Positions 8,689-18,517 of a stretch of 64,000 nt of DNA are shown piece after piece; the stretch's first letter is position 1; each line of letters starts with the position of its first letter. The notes under the pieces are model-generated. The model was not told the DNA's origin, searched no databases, and worked only from the letters and a program-made list of their open reading frames with translations. This DNA is from Palsa-661 sp035535015 (GTDB lineage Bacteria > Actinomycetota > Acidimicrobiia > Acidimicrobiales > UBA8190), in NCBI GenBank assembly GCA_035535015.1, contig DATLQU010000036.1, positions 1-64,000 of the forward strand, given 5' to 3'. Position numbers and translations under genes: made by a program.

Positions 8689-8717
8689 TTGTGCCTTGTC
8701 CACAGGTCCCGTAGCCT
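8689..8717 (+). promoter_or_regulatory. Candidate mreB operon promoter
   Basis: TTGTGC (8689-8694) and TAGCCT (8712-8717) have an ideal 17-base spacer. They lie about 80 bases before the mreB start, so unlike many genes here this operon would have a true 5' leader. Confidence 0.55.
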
Positions 8718-8795
8718 GGGGCGACCCCCGACACCCACGAGGGCTCGCGCGTGAGGCATGAGCCCCCGCGCAGATCACAAGGTGGATCGAAGCGC

Positions 8796-9827
8796 ATGAA
8801 GGATAATCGGTTCTTCCTACTTGGCCGCGACATGGCGGTCGATCTGGGTACGGCCAACACCCTGGTCTACGTACGCGGTCGCGGCATCATCTTGAATGAG
8901 CCGTCGGTTGTCGCCGTGAATGTGAAGGACGGTCGTCCGCTGGCCGTGGGGGCGGAGGCCAAACGGATGATCGGCCGGACGCCGAGCCACATCCAGGCCA
9001 TCAGGCCGTTGAAGGACGGAGTGATCGCCGACTTCGAGATCTGCGAGAAGATGCTGCGTTACTTCATTCAACGTGTCCACCAACGGCGGTTCGCCAAGCC
9101 GCGGATGGTGATCTGCGTCCCGTCGGGCATCACCGGTGTGGAACAGCGCGCCGTGATGGAGGCAGCCGAGTACGCCGGGGCCCGGAAGGCTTACATCATC
9201 GAGGAGCCGATGGCGGCCGCCATCGGGGCCGGACTTCCCGTTCACGAGCCGACCGGCAACATGGTGGTGGACATCGGCGGCGGAACGACGGAAGTGGCCG
9301 TGATCTCGCTCGGGGGCATTGTGACGAGCCAGTCCGTGCGTATCGGCGGTGACGAGCTCGACGAGGCGATCATCTCCTTCATCAAGAAGGAGTACAGCCT
9401 CGCTCTCGGTGAGCGGACATCGGAAGAGATCAAGATCGCTCTGGGATCCGCCTTTCCCTTGGAAGAGGAATTGCACGCCGAGATCCGTGGCCGCGACCTG
9501 GTGACGGGTCTGCCCAAGACGATCGTCGTGTCCACCGAGGAGATTCGACGGGCCATCGACGAGCCGGTATCGGCCATCGTCGACGCCGTCAAGGTGACCC
9601 TCGACAAGACACCGCCGGAACTGGCCGCCGACATCATGGAGCAGGGCATCGTCCTCACCGGAGGAGGTGCGCTGCTGCACGGTCTCGACGCCCGGCTGCA
9701 GGAGGAGACGGGGATGCCCATCGTGGTGGCCCGTGATCCGCTGAACTGTGTGGCCATCGGCAGTGGACAGTGCCTCGAGGAGTTCGACGCCCTCAAGCAG
9801 GTGCTCATCACCTCTTCCGCCGGGTGA
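8796..9827 (+). CDS. mreB: Rod shape-determining protein MreB, actin homologue
   Basis: A 343-residue MreB. Actin-fold ATP-binding motifs are present: phosphate-1 AVDLGTANTLVYV near the start, phosphate-2 MVVDIGGGTTEVAVISLGG, and the adenosine motif GIVLTGGGALLHGLD near the C terminus. It polymerises under the membrane and directs the elongasome. ATG 8796 (MKDNRFFLLGRDMAVDLG) gives the usual length; an in-frame ATG at 8751 would add 15 unlikely residues. It heads mreB-mreC-mreD-mrdA, implying a rod-shaped cell or at least lateral wall growth. Confidence 0.96.
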   Translation: MKDNRFFLLGRDMAVDLGTANTLVYVRGRGIILNEPSVVAVNVKDGRPLAVGAEAKRMIGRTPSHIQAIRPLKDGVIADFEICEKMLRYFIQRVHQRRFAKPRMVICVPSGITGVEQRAVMEAAEYAGARKAYIIEEPMAAAIGAGLPVHEPTGNMVVDIGGGTTEVAVISLGGIVTSQSVRIGGDELDEAIISFIKKEYSLALGERTSEEIKIALGSAFPLEEELHAEIRGRDLVTGLPKTIVVSTEEIRRAIDEPVSAIVDAVKVTLDKTPPELAADIMEQGIVLTGGGALLHGLDARLQEETGMPIVVARDPLNCVAIGSGQCLEEFDALKQVLITSSAG

Positions 9828-9961
9828 TGGCCGGCCGCGCCTGGCGCGGAGACCGAATCGCTTCCGTCTGGAGCGGAGACCGAACCGCCCCCGCCGACAC
9901 GCCGCTGACGTGCCCGCGGCCTGCCGGTGGAGTGGGCGGCATCGCCTGAGAAGGGTCCGAC

Positions 9962-10801
9962 GTGGCCAGGACGCGCCGTCCCCGACGCCCCCGGCTGACC
10001 ATCGGGCTGCTGGTCCTGGCGTCGATTTCGATCATCACGCTCGACTACCGCGGTGACGCGCACGGGGCGATCGGCCACCTGAAGAGCGCGGCCAGCGACG
10101 CCTTCTCGCCGGTGCAGCGCGTGGTCGACGATGTGACCCATCCGATCGGCAGCTTTCTGGCCGGGGCGGTGAACGGGGCCGAGATCGAACGGGACAACGC
10201 CAAGTTGCGGCAGGAAGTGGGCAGGCTGCAGGGTCAGGTGCTGGCCCATCGGGCCACGGCCAACGCGCTGAAGGCGATCGATCAGCTCAACCACCTCACG
10301 TGGACAGAAGGTATCCCGACGGTGACCGCGCAGGTGATCGCCCTGAACTCCTCGAACTTCGCCGCCACCGTGGAACTCAACGTCGGTAGCCGTCGCGGGG
10401 TGACGGCGGGGATGCCCGTGGTGGGCGGTGCCGGACTGGTCGGCCAGGTGATCTCCACCACGTCGACGACGAGCACGGTCCGACTGATCACCGATGCCGG
10501 CTCCGCCGTCGGTGTGCGCTACGGACCGACCAGCCTCGAGCTGGCGCTCGCCCAGGGTGACGGGATCGGCAAGCCGCTCGACATCAATTTCATCAGCCCC
10601 GGTACGCCACTGCACACCGGTGAGGTGCTGACCACGAGCGGATTGCAGAACGGGCTCTTCCCGCCGCTCATCCCGGTGGCCCGGATCACCAGCTTCCGGT
10701 CGACGGCGTCGTCGACCCAGGAGAACGTGTCCGCCCAACCGGTGGCCGATCTGGCTCAACTGGACTACGTCGACGTGCTGCAATGGCCTCCGGCGGGATG
10801 A
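9962..10801 (+). CDS. mreC: Rod shape-determining protein MreC
   Basis: A 279-residue MreC. An Arg/Pro-rich cytoplasmic start (RTRRPRRPRL) leads into one membrane segment (TIGLLVLASISIITLDY, about residues 15-31), a coiled coil (EIERDNAKLRQEVGRLQGQ, about 75-95) and the paired beta-barrel periplasmic domain with VGSRRGVTAGMPVVGGAGLVG. It scaffolds MreB, MreD and PBP2. GTG start at 9962, 134 bp after mreB; its stop is four bases before mreD. Confidence 0.93.
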   Translation: MARTRRPRRPRLTIGLLVLASISIITLDYRGDAHGAIGHLKSAASDAFSPVQRVVDDVTHPIGSFLAGAVNGAEIERDNAKLRQEVGRLQGQVLAHRATANALKAIDQLNHLTWTEGIPTVTAQVIALNSSNFAATVELNVGSRRGVTAGMPVVGGAGLVGQVISTTSTTSTVRLITDAGSAVGVRYGPTSLELALAQGDGIGKPLDINFISPGTPLHTGEVLTTSGLQNGLFPPLIPVARITSFRSTASSTQENVSAQPVADLAQLDYVDVLQWPPAG

Positions 10802-10805
10802 ACCG

Positions 10806-11333
10806 GTGACCTCCTCGGACCTGGCCCGGTCCACGATGGCGCTGTTCGTGGTGCTGGCGGTGCAGCAGACGTTGCTCGACAGCGTCCGGGTGGCCGGCGC
10901 CCACCCCGAGGCCATGCTGCTGCTGCCGATCGCCGCCGGCTATGTGGCCGGACCCGAACGGGGAGCCGGATTCGGCTTCGCCGCCGGCGTGCTGGCCGAT
11001 CTGTTCCTGCCCACCACTTTCGGGCTGTCCGCCCTGGTGGGATGCCTTCTCGGTTACGGGACGGGGCTGGCCACCCGGGGACTGGTGCGCAGCTCATGGT
11101 GGTTGCCGCCCATCGTGGCGGCGGGGGCGACGTCCGTCGGACTCGCTCTGTACGCCATTCTGGGGGCCGTGCTCGGAGAACCGGGGGTGGTGACGACGTC
11201 GCTGGCGCCCGCTCTGGCGGTGGCCACGCCGGCCGCCGTGGTGCTGGCCACCCCGGTGGTCCGGTTGGTGTCGTGGGCCCTGCGCCCCGGGGCCGCCGGT
11301 CACAGCAGCGGCGTGAGCAGCGGCGCCCGATGA
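10806..11333 (+). CDS. mreD: Rod shape-determining protein MreD
   Basis: A 175-residue integral membrane protein with about five hydrophobic segments, typical of MreD. It contains AAGYVAGPERGAGFGFAAG followed by LADLFLPTTFGLSAL, the conserved region of the family. GTG start at 10806. It sits between mreC and the PBP2 gene and overlaps the latter by four bases. Sequence conservation in MreD is low, so position in the operon is the main support. Confidence 0.88.
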   Translation: MTSSDLARSTMALFVVLAVQQTLLDSVRVAGAHPEAMLLLPIAAGYVAGPERGAGFGFAAGVLADLFLPTTFGLSALVGCLLGYGTGLATRGLVRSSWWLPPIVAAGATSVGLALYAILGAVLGEPGVVTTSLAPALAVATPAAVVLATPVVRLVSWALRPGAAGHSSGVSSGAR

Positions 11334-13705
11334 AGAGACGCCGGCGATTCGCCCGACATCTGCGGCCGGCCGACATGGCCAGGCGGCCCCGTCCGCCGCG
11401 CCGGCCGCCGCGTCTGGTGGGCCGGTTGCGGCATCCGCTGCGGGGGAGCCGGTTCTACCCGAAGCCGAAGGCAGCGCGGGCCACACGGCAGAAGGGGCCG
11501 GCCACACCGAGGATGCGTCCCCGGCGGTCGCTGGTCGACCGGGTGACCCCGACGAGCGAACCGTCGGCGCCGCGGACGATCGTGCGGTTGCGGGTGGTGG
11601 GGGTGTTGGTGGCCGCGCTGTTCGCGCTGATGTTCGTCCGGCTGTGGTATCTGCAGGTGCTCGACAGTTCGGCGTACTCGCAGACGGTGGCTCTGAACCA
11701 GGTCCGTCCCGTGCAGGTGGCCGCCCCCCGGGGACTGATCACCGATCGGACCGGTTCGAAGATCCTCGTCGGCGACAAGGTGAAGCGGAACATCACCCTG
11801 GCCCGGGTGGCCGCCCAGCAGCATCCCGAGGTGGTGAGCCGGTTGGCCGCTCTTCTCAATACCACCGCCAAAGCGATCAACGGCGATCTGGCCAACAACC
11901 AGTTCAGCTTGTACGAGCCGGTACCGATCGTGGAGAACGCCACGCTGTCGGACGTGCTCTACATCGGCGAGCACGCCGCGCTCTTCCCAGGGGTGTCCAT
12001 CAGCTCGGGGACGCAGCGGACGCATCCCTACGGGGCCACGGGGGCCCAGATGCTCGGGTACGTGCGTCAGATCAACGGCACCGAATTGGCCGCCCATAGT
12101 GCGCAGGGGTACCAACTGGGCAACGAGTACGGCCAGAGCGGCCTCGAGAACGAGTACGAGAAGTATCTGCGGGGGAGACCCGGGGTCAACCGGGTCGAGG
12201 TGAACGCCGCCGGGCAGGTCGTGGGCAGCCTGGGCCAGACGACTCCCGTCGCCGGCAACGACGTGGTGACCAACATCGACGCCGGGCTGCAGCAGACGTT
12301 GCAGACGTCGCTCGACAGCGAGATCGCCAGCCTGCAGGCAACGGTGGATCCGTCGACAGGCAAGGCCGAGCACCCCACCGGTGGAGCCGCCATCGCCCTC
12401 GACCCCCAGACGGGAGCGGTGTTGGCCCTCGTCTCCTCGCCCAGCTACGACCCCTCGATCTGGAACAACCCGGTGATCACCCAGGCGGACTTGAACAACT
12501 TGGGGACGGCCCAGGACAACAAGGCCATCGACGGCTTCTACACCCCGGGGTCCACATTCAAGCTGGCCACGGCCACCGCCGCGCTGCAGACGGGGCTCAT
12601 CAGTCCGAGCACCCAGTACCACGACACCGGTCAGTTCGTTATTCCGGGCTGCAAGGTCGGGGCCCCGGGCTGTGTGACTTACCACGACAACGATCAGCCG
12701 GCCAGCGGAACCTACCTGAACGTGACGTCGGCGCTCACCGTGTCGAGCGACACCTTCTTCTACAACATCGGCGCCAATTTCTGGGACGCCTGGGTGAGCA
12801 ACCGGCAGTACGGGCAGCAACCCATTCAGACGGTGGCCGGACAGTACGGCTACGGCCAGAAGACGGGCATCGACCTGCCCGGCGAGGACGCCGGCGACTA
12901 CGCCCGGGTGGACTCGCCCACGGTGGTGGCCAAGGAGCACGCCCAGTACCCGAAGGTCTACCCCAACTCCGGCTGGTACACGGGGAGCAACCTGCAGATG
13001 GCCTTCGGCCAGGGCGGGTCCGTGATCACCCCCATCGAGCAGGCCGTGGCCTACGCCACCTTCGCCAACGGGGGCACCCGGTACGCCCCCCAGGTGGCAG
13101 CCGGGGTGGTGAGCCCGTCGGGCAGGGTGGTGAAGAAGTTCGCGCCGGTGGTGACCGGCCATGTGCCGATGGCGCCGGCCAACCGGCAGGCCATGCTGGC
13201 CGGGTTCGAAGGGGCGGTGAACGTACCGGGCGGGACGGCCACCTCCAGCTTCACGAACTTTCCCTTCGACAAGCTGTCCCTGGCCGGGAAGACGGGGACG
13301 GCCAGCTACACCGAGCAGGTGCCGACCTCGTGGTTCGTGGGCTGGGGGCCGGTGGACAACCCCCGGTACCTGATCGTGGTGGTGATCGAGAAGGGCGGTT
13401 ACGGGGCCTCGGCCGCCGCCCCGGTGGCCCGGGCCGGCTTCCAGTACCTGGTCGACAATCCCATGGGCCCGGTGGTGCTCCACCCACCGGCGGGGTCCGC
13501 AGGGAGTTCTCCGGCCGGTACGACGACGACGGCACCGGCCGGGCCCGGAGGGAGTTCCTCGAGCACGACGACCCCTCGGGGGACGAAGAGGCCGGCCGTG
13601 ACCAGCACGACGACCGGGGCGGCCACCAGGAAGCGGGTGCCGGCTCAGAAAGAGGCTGGTCGGATGGCGCCCCCTTCGCCCCGGGGCCCCCCGGGGGGGC
13701 TCTAG
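11330..13705 (+). CDS. mrdA: Penicillin-binding protein 2, elongasome transpeptidase
   Basis: A class B PBP of 791 residues. A basic, Pro-rich cytoplasmic N terminus of about 80 residues precedes one membrane anchor (VVGVLVAALFALMFVRLWYL). The dimerisation domain includes AAPRGLITDRTG. Transpeptidase motifs are SxxK in TPGSTFKLA (Ser about 408), SSD in TVSSDTFFYNIG (about 472) and KTG in LAGKTGTASYT (about 653). The last 90 residues are a Ser/Thr/Pro/Gly-rich tail that should lie outside the membrane. ATG 11330 overlaps the mreD stop as ATGA. It cross-links peptidoglycan during MreB-guided elongation, normally with RodA, which is not in this window. Confidence 0.95.
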   Translation: MKRRRRFARHLRPADMARRPRPPRRPPRLVGRLRHPLRGSRFYPKPKAARATRQKGPATPRMRPRRSLVDRVTPTSEPSAPRTIVRLRVVGVLVAALFALMFVRLWYLQVLDSSAYSQTVALNQVRPVQVAAPRGLITDRTGSKILVGDKVKRNITLARVAAQQHPEVVSRLAALLNTTAKAINGDLANNQFSLYEPVPIVENATLSDVLYIGEHAALFPGVSISSGTQRTHPYGATGAQMLGYVRQINGTELAAHSAQGYQLGNEYGQSGLENEYEKYLRGRPGVNRVEVNAAGQVVGSLGQTTPVAGNDVVTNIDAGLQQTLQTSLDSEIASLQATVDPSTGKAEHPTGGAAIALDPQTGAVLALVSSPSYDPSIWNNPVITQADLNNLGTAQDNKAIDGFYTPGSTFKLATATAALQTGLISPSTQYHDTGQFVIPGCKVGAPGCVTYHDNDQPASGTYLNVTSALTVSSDTFFYNIGANFWDAWVSNRQYGQQPIQTVAGQYGYGQKTGIDLPGEDAGDYARVDSPTVVAKEHAQYPKVYPNSGWYTGSNLQMAFGQGGSVITPIEQAVAYATFANGGTRYAPQVAAGVVSPSGRVVKKFAPVVTGHVPMAPANRQAMLAGFEGAVNVPGGTATSSFTNFPFDKLSLAGKTGTASYTEQVPTSWFVGWGPVDNPRYLIVVVIEKGGYGASAAAPVARAGFQYLVDNPMGPVVLHPPAGSAGSSPAGTTTTAPAGPGGSSSSTTTPRGTKRPAVTSTTTGAATRKRVPAQKEAGRMAPPSPRGPPGGL

Positions 13706-13708
13706 ACT
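13703..13708 (+). promoter_or_regulatory. Candidate -10 element for the radical SAM operon
   Basis: TAGACT ends ten bases before the ATG at 13719 and lies over the final codons of mrdA. No -35 is recognisable. Confidence 0.35.
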
Positions 13709-13718
13709 CGGCGGGCAG

Positions 13719-15722
13719 ATGACCTCCTTGTGGCCACGGATCGAACCGCTCCTGGCCCACGTCACGAAGCCGGCCCGCTACATCGGGGGAGAACTGGGCG
13801 CCTGTGAGCCCGAGCACGGGGCCGGGCGTGTGGCGTGGCTGCTGCTGTATCCCGACACCTACGAGATCGGGCTGCCCAACCAGGGGCTGCAGATCCTCTA
13901 TGAGATCCTGAACGAACGGTCCGACGCCGTGGCCGAGCGCTCCTACGCCCCGTGGACGGACATGGAGGCGGCCATGCGGGCGGCCGGGGTGCCGCTGTTC
14001 TCGGTGGAGTCGAACCGGCCGGCGGCCGACTTCGACATTCTGGCTTTCAACCTGTCGGCCGAGCTGACCTATACGAACCTGTTGAACCTGGTCGACCTGG
14101 CCGGCGTGGCCGTGCGGTCGGCCGGGCGTTCGGACAGCGACCCGCTGGTGATCGCCGGCGGCCACTGCGCCTTCAACCCCGAGCCGATGGCCGATTTCGT
14201 CGACGCCTTCGTCCTCGGTGACGGCGAGGAGGCGGTGGGCGAGATCACCGAGGTGGTGGCGCGATGGCAGTCACCCGGTGGGGGGGAGCAGGTCGGTGGC
14301 CGGGAGGAGCTGCTGACGGCGCTGGCCAAGGTGCCCGGGGTCTACGTGCCCTGGTGCTACGAGCCCGCCTACCGCGACGGCCGGCTGACCGGGGTGAGCC
14401 GCCGGGTGGACGGGGTACCCGAGAAGGTGGAGAAGCGAACGATCACCGACCTCGGGGCCTGGCCTTACCCGAAGCAGCAGTTGGTGCCGCTGATCGAGGT
14501 GGTCCACGACCGGTTGAACGTCGAGGTCTTTCGGGGATGTACCCGGGGGTGTCGATTCTGCCAGGCCGGGATGATCACCCGACCTGTCCGGGAGCGGCCG
14601 GCGGCCCAGGTCGAGCGGATGGTGCGCGACGGTCTCGACCGGACGGGCTACGACGAGGTGACCCTGACATCGCTCTCGTCGGCCGACTTCTCCGGGATCG
14701 AGAGCACGGTGTCTTCCATCATCAACGACCCGGAATGCTCGGGTCAGGTGTCGGTGAGCCTGCCCAGTCTCCGGGTGGACGCCTTCACTGTGGGGCTGGC
14801 GGCCGAGATCCAGAAGGTCCGGCGGACGGGGTTGACCTTCGCCCCCGAAGGCGGGACCTGGCGGATGCGGCAGGTGATCAACAAGCTGATCCGTGAAGAA
14901 GACCTCTACGCGGCGGTCGACTCGGCCTTCTCGCAGGGCTGGCGGCGGGTGAAGCTCTACTTCCTGATCGGCCTGCCCACGGAGACCGACGAGGACGTGC
15001 TCGGGATCGCCGCTCTGGCCAAGGCCTGCGTGGAGATCGGGCGCCGGTATCACCCCAATGTGACGGTGACCGCCTCGGTGGGGGGATTCGTCCCCAAGCC
15101 GCACACGCCGTTCCAGTGGTTCGGGCAGAACACGATGGAGGAGCTGCGGCGGAAGGTCAACCTGTTGAAGGACGCCGTCCGCGGTGTCCGGGGTCTGACG
15201 CTTCGCTGGCACGATCCCGAGGCCACCGCCGTCGAGGGTCTGGTCAGTCGGGGCGACCGCCGGATGGGTGCGGTGATCGAGTCCGTCTGGCGGAAGGGGG
15301 GGACCTTCCAGGAATGGTCCGAGCACTTCGACCTGGGCCTGTGGACCGAGGCGCTCGAGGCCGTCGGCCTGACCTTGCACGACTGCGTCTACCGGCATCG
15401 CGACGAGCACGAAGTCCTTCCCTGGGATCACATCTCGGCCGGGCTGCACCGGGACTTCTTGTGGGAGGACTGGCAGGAGGCACTGGCCGAACACGGCCTG
15501 GAGGACTGCCGCTGGACGCCGTGTTACGACTGCGGAGCCTGCACGGGGCTCGGGGTCGAACATGTGGTGGCGTCGACGGTGGCTCCCGCCGGCGGGAGCC
15601 AGGGGACGGGACAGGACCTCGACAGCGGGGGGATGGTGCCGGTGCGGTTCCTGCCCACGGCGGCCCCCGCCCCCGCCCTGGCCGGCGCAGGCGGCGCCGG
15701 CCAGGGGGAACCGGTCCGATGA
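13719..15722 (+). CDS. TIGR03960-type B12-binding-domain radical SAM protein
   Basis: A 667-residue radical SAM enzyme with an N-terminal cobalamin-binding-like region (VAWLLLYPDTYEIGLPNQGL; VIAGGHCAFNPEPMADF) and a SAM domain whose cluster motif is FRGCTRGCRFCQAGM (CxxxCxxC) near residue 272. The C-terminal part carries CRWTPCYDCGACTGLG, extra cysteines that could hold a second cluster, then an Ala/Pro/Gly tail. Together with the next gene it matches the TIGR03960/TIGR03936 pair that precedes RNase E/G and rplU-rpmA-obgE in many actinobacteria. The substrate is not established; an RNA or ribosome-related role is only a guess from context. Confidence 0.9.
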   Translation: MTSLWPRIEPLLAHVTKPARYIGGELGACEPEHGAGRVAWLLLYPDTYEIGLPNQGLQILYEILNERSDAVAERSYAPWTDMEAAMRAAGVPLFSVESNRPAADFDILAFNLSAELTYTNLLNLVDLAGVAVRSAGRSDSDPLVIAGGHCAFNPEPMADFVDAFVLGDGEEAVGEITEVVARWQSPGGGEQVGGREELLTALAKVPGVYVPWCYEPAYRDGRLTGVSRRVDGVPEKVEKRTITDLGAWPYPKQQLVPLIEVVHDRLNVEVFRGCTRGCRFCQAGMITRPVRERPAAQVERMVRDGLDRTGYDEVTLTSLSSADFSGIESTVSSIINDPECSGQVSVSLPSLRVDAFTVGLAAEIQKVRRTGLTFAPEGGTWRMRQVINKLIREEDLYAAVDSAFSQGWRRVKLYFLIGLPTETDEDVLGIAALAKACVEIGRRYHPNVTVTASVGGFVPKPHTPFQWFGQNTMEELRRKVNLLKDAVRGVRGLTLRWHDPEATAVEGLVSRGDRRMGAVIESVWRKGGTFQEWSEHFDLGLWTEALEAVGLTLHDCVYRHRDEHEVLPWDHISAGLHRDFLWEDWQEALAEHGLEDCRWTPCYDCGACTGLGVEHVVASTVAPAGGSQGTGQDLDSGGMVPVRFLPTAAPAPALAGAGGAGQGEPVR

Positions 15723-16411
15723 AGATCCGGATCCGGTTCGCCAAGCTGGGCCGGGTCAGGTGGACCAGTCATCGCGACGTGGCCCGGATGTGGGAGCGGG
15801 CCCTGCGCCGGGCCCGGTTGCCGCTGTCCTACACGGAGGGTTTCTCGCCGCGGCCCAAATTGAGCTTCGGGCTGGCGCTGCCCACCGGGTGCGAATCGAA
15901 GGCCGAGTATCTCGACGTGGCGCTCAGCGAATCGGTGGAGAGCACCGAGCTGACCGCCGATTTCAGTTCTCTTCTGCCTGACGGCGTGGATGTCCTCGCC
16001 GCTCAGGTGCTCCCGACGGGGACGGGGTCACTCCAGGAGGAAGTGACCTCGTGCCGATGGGAGATCGATGTTCCACAGATGGGTCCCGACGCCTTGGCCG
16101 AGGTCATCGACCGGGTCCTCGGCGCCGAGACCCTGTCCGTCACACGCGAGCGGAAGGGTCGGCCCGTCACCGACGACATGCGGCCCTCCGTCCTCGCACT
16201 TTCCTCCCGACCTTCCGGGGCCGCTGCCGAGCTCGTGGCCGAGCTCGGGACCCGACCCCGTGGGGTCCGCCCGGCCGAGCTGGCCCAGGTGATGGGCATC
16301 GAGCTCGGCCTGGCCTGCCGAACCAATCAATGGATCGAGTGCGACGGCTCCCGAGGGGAGCCCCTGACGACACCGGTGCCAGACGCCGCCGCCTGGGAGC
16401 GCGCCTCGTGA
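15719..16411 (+). CDS. TIGR03936 / DUF2344 radical SAM-associated protein
   Basis: A 230-residue protein beginning MKIRIRFAKLGRVRWTSH and containing YTEGFSPRPKLSFGLALPTG, the DUF2344 signature. It is the partner domain of the preceding radical SAM enzyme and is fused to it in other bacteria. ATG 15719 overlaps the upstream stop as ATGA, so the two are translationally coupled. The chemistry is unknown; co-occurrence with rne/rng and ribosomal genes is family knowledge. Its last 24 bp before the rne start hold an AGAAGGGA ribosome-binding site for the next gene. Confidence 0.9.
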   Translation: MKIRIRFAKLGRVRWTSHRDVARMWERALRRARLPLSYTEGFSPRPKLSFGLALPTGCESKAEYLDVALSESVESTELTADFSSLLPDGVDVLAAQVLPTGTGSLQEEVTSCRWEIDVPQMGPDALAEVIDRVLGAETLSVTRERKGRPVTDDMRPSVLALSSRPSGAAAELVAELGTRPRGVRPAELAQVMGIELGLACRTNQWIECDGSRGEPLTTPVPDAAAWERAS

Positions 16412-16435
16412 GAAGTACGAGAAGGGATCGTCCTC

Positions 16436-18517
16436 ATGTCCGATTTGAGCGCCGGCCAGCCGGTGGCGGAGCCAGTCGGCCCGCCGCCGGGGCCCGCACC
16501 TTCCGACCCCCCGGGGCGCGACGCGTCGGGGGGCACGCCCCCATCAGCGGCGGAGTCCCGATTCGAGGGGACGACCGGGCCAGAATCGCCGCCGTCGAAC
16601 GGAGGCGATTCCGGGCGGGCACTTCCCTCTGACGGAGCCGCCGGTTCGGTGGCGACCGCCCTCGGGGAGTCTGCCGAGGCGTCCGAGGCGGAGACAGCCA
16701 CGACGGGCGGATCGGGAGGATCAACGGCGGCGCGCCGCCGCCGGCGCCGGCCGTCGACCGGGGGAGCCACCGGCACCGATCGCCCGGCCACACGGTCCAC
16801 CGCTGGAGGAAGCGGACCCGGCGGTCCCGATGAGGCCGGTGGTCCCGATGAGGCCGATGAGGCCGAGGTGACCGACCAGACGCCGCCGGGGATCGAGGCC
16901 ACCGGCCCGCCGGCGCCGGTGGGAGGTCGACCCCGGATCGGCGACACCCGGCCCGCCCGGCCACCGACCTCGGTCGCCGGGCCCCCGCCGGGCGTGACCC
17001 CGGTCAGGGCGACACCGGCCAGCTCGAGCCCGGCCAGCTCCATCCCGTCGGCCCCGGCGCCGGGCCGCCCGGCCCGGCGCAGCGCCGGAGGGACCCGGGC
17101 ATCGGGTGGGGAACCCACGTTGGCCGGTGGGGCACCGGGACGAGGCCGCTCGGAGACCGACGATGGCCCTGAGCCCGACGAGGGAGATTCGAAGAGCACC
17201 GGGGGCCGGTCACGGCGGCGTAGCGGCCGCGAGCGCCGGGGTAGGCCGGTGGGGCGCTATCTGATGTGCGTCCACGTTCGTCCCCATGCCACCCAGATCG
17301 CCGTGCTCGAGGGCAGGACTCTGGTCGAGCACCAGGTGTCGCGGGCGGCCGACGATGCCACCCAGATCGACGGGAACATCTACCGGGGCCGGGTCCAGAA
17401 CGTGCTGCCCGGGATGGAAGCCGCCTTCGTGGACATCGGCACGCCGAAGAACGCCGTTCTCTACCGGGGCGACGTGCGGTTCGATCGCGACGACGTGGAG
17501 ACGGCGTCGAACAATTCGATGCGGATCGAGCAGATGCTGCGGGCCGGGCAGACCATTCTCTGCCAGGTGACGAAGAACCCCATCGGGGCCAAGGGGGCCC
17601 GTCTGACCCAGGAGGTGTCGCTGCCCGGGCGCTTCGTGGTGATGGTGCCCAATTCCTCGGCTTTCGGGATCTCCAAGCGGCTCGACGACAACGAGCGGAA
17701 GCGGCTGCGCCGGATCGTCGACGACGTCCGGCCCAAGGGCCACGGACTGATCGTCCGGACGGCGGCCGAAGGTGCGAGCCAGGAGGAGTTGGGCCACGAC
17801 GTGGAGCGACTGGCCGCCCAGTGGGCCGCCATCGAAGCCGAGGCGGGCCGGTCCACGGCACCGGGACTGCTCTACCGGGAGCCCGACCTGGCCGTGCGTA
17901 GCGTCAGGGAGGAATTCAACCGCGAGTACCGCGGCGTCGTGATCGACGACGAAGAACTCTTCCTGCAGGTGCGGGACTACATCGAACATGTGAACCCCGA
18001 GCTGGCCGACCGGGTCGAGCTGTATGACCCCGTGGCCGAGAACATGCCCGTCTTCGAGCGGTTCCATGTGCACGAACAGCTGCACAAGGCGCTCGACCGC
18101 AAGGTCTGGCTGCCCTCAGGAGGATCGATCATCATCGAGCGGACGGAAGCGCTGACGGTGATCGATGTGAACACGGGCAAGAACGTGGGCACCTCCAACC
18201 TGGAGGAGACCGTCTACCGGAACAATCTCGAGGCGGCCGAGGAGATCGCCCGGCAGCTGCGTCTGCGGGACATCGGCGGGATCATCGTGATCGACTTCAT
18301 CGACATGGAGATCCGTGAGAACCGGGACAAGGTGGCCGCCGCCCTGCGCTCGGCGCTGGCCCGGGACAAGACCCGGACCCAGGTTTTCGACATTTCCGAG
18401 CTCGGGCTGATCGAGATGACCCGGAAACGGATCTCCGAGGGCCTGGTGGAGTCTCTTTCGAGCACCTGCCCCATCTGCGAAGGCCGGGGAATCGTGCTGG
18501 ACGAAACTCTCCTGTAA
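16436..18517 (+). CDS. rne: Ribonuclease E/G family endoribonuclease
   Basis: A 693-residue RNase E/G. Residues 1 to about 275 are low-complexity Gly/Pro/Ser/Arg/Glu sequence with basic patches (AARRRRRRPS, RSRRRSGRERRGRP), probably disordered and RNA- or partner-binding. The catalytic core then begins YLMCVHV, with the S1 domain (GNIYRGRVQNVLPGMEAAFVDIG), a 5'-sensor/RNase H-like region, DNase I-like catalytic motifs VIDVNTG and IVIDFIDME supplying the metal-binding aspartates, and the zinc-link CPICEGRG near the end. There is no C-terminal scaffold. It cleaves single-stranded AU-rich RNA in rRNA processing and mRNA decay. ATG 16436 has AGAAGGGA upstream. The symbol rng would also fit. Confidence 0.93.
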   Translation: MSDLSAGQPVAEPVGPPPGPAPSDPPGRDASGGTPPSAAESRFEGTTGPESPPSNGGDSGRALPSDGAAGSVATALGESAEASEAETATTGGSGGSTAARRRRRRPSTGGATGTDRPATRSTAGGSGPGGPDEAGGPDEADEAEVTDQTPPGIEATGPPAPVGGRPRIGDTRPARPPTSVAGPPPGVTPVRATPASSSPASSIPSAPAPGRPARRSAGGTRASGGEPTLAGGAPGRGRSETDDGPEPDEGDSKSTGGRSRRRSGRERRGRPVGRYLMCVHVRPHATQIAVLEGRTLVEHQVSRAADDATQIDGNIYRGRVQNVLPGMEAAFVDIGTPKNAVLYRGDVRFDRDDVETASNNSMRIEQMLRAGQTILCQVTKNPIGAKGARLTQEVSLPGRFVVMVPNSSAFGISKRLDDNERKRLRRIVDDVRPKGHGLIVRTAAEGASQEELGHDVERLAAQWAAIEAEAGRSTAPGLLYREPDLAVRSVREEFNREYRGVVIDDEELFLQVRDYIEHVNPELADRVELYDPVAENMPVFERFHVHEQLHKALDRKVWLPSGGSIIIERTEALTVIDVNTGKNVGTSNLEETVYRNNLEAAEEIARQLRLRDIGGIIVIDFIDMEIRENRDKVAAALRSALARDKTRTQVFDISELGLIEMTRKRISEGLVESLSSTCPICEGRGIVLDETLL

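Noticed and set aside
11300..13765. Very long antisense open frames (for example 11300-13765, 53176-55248, 20963-23086, 58814-60796, all minus)
   Set aside because: They lie exactly opposite well-recognised genes, have low-complexity Arg/Gly/Pro translations and no domain; the very high GC of third positions keeps the opposite frame open.
13719..16411. Natural-product cluster built around the radical SAM enzyme
   Set aside because: The pair matches a conserved housekeeping locus beside RNase E/G and rplU-rpmA; no precursor peptide or tailoring enzymes.
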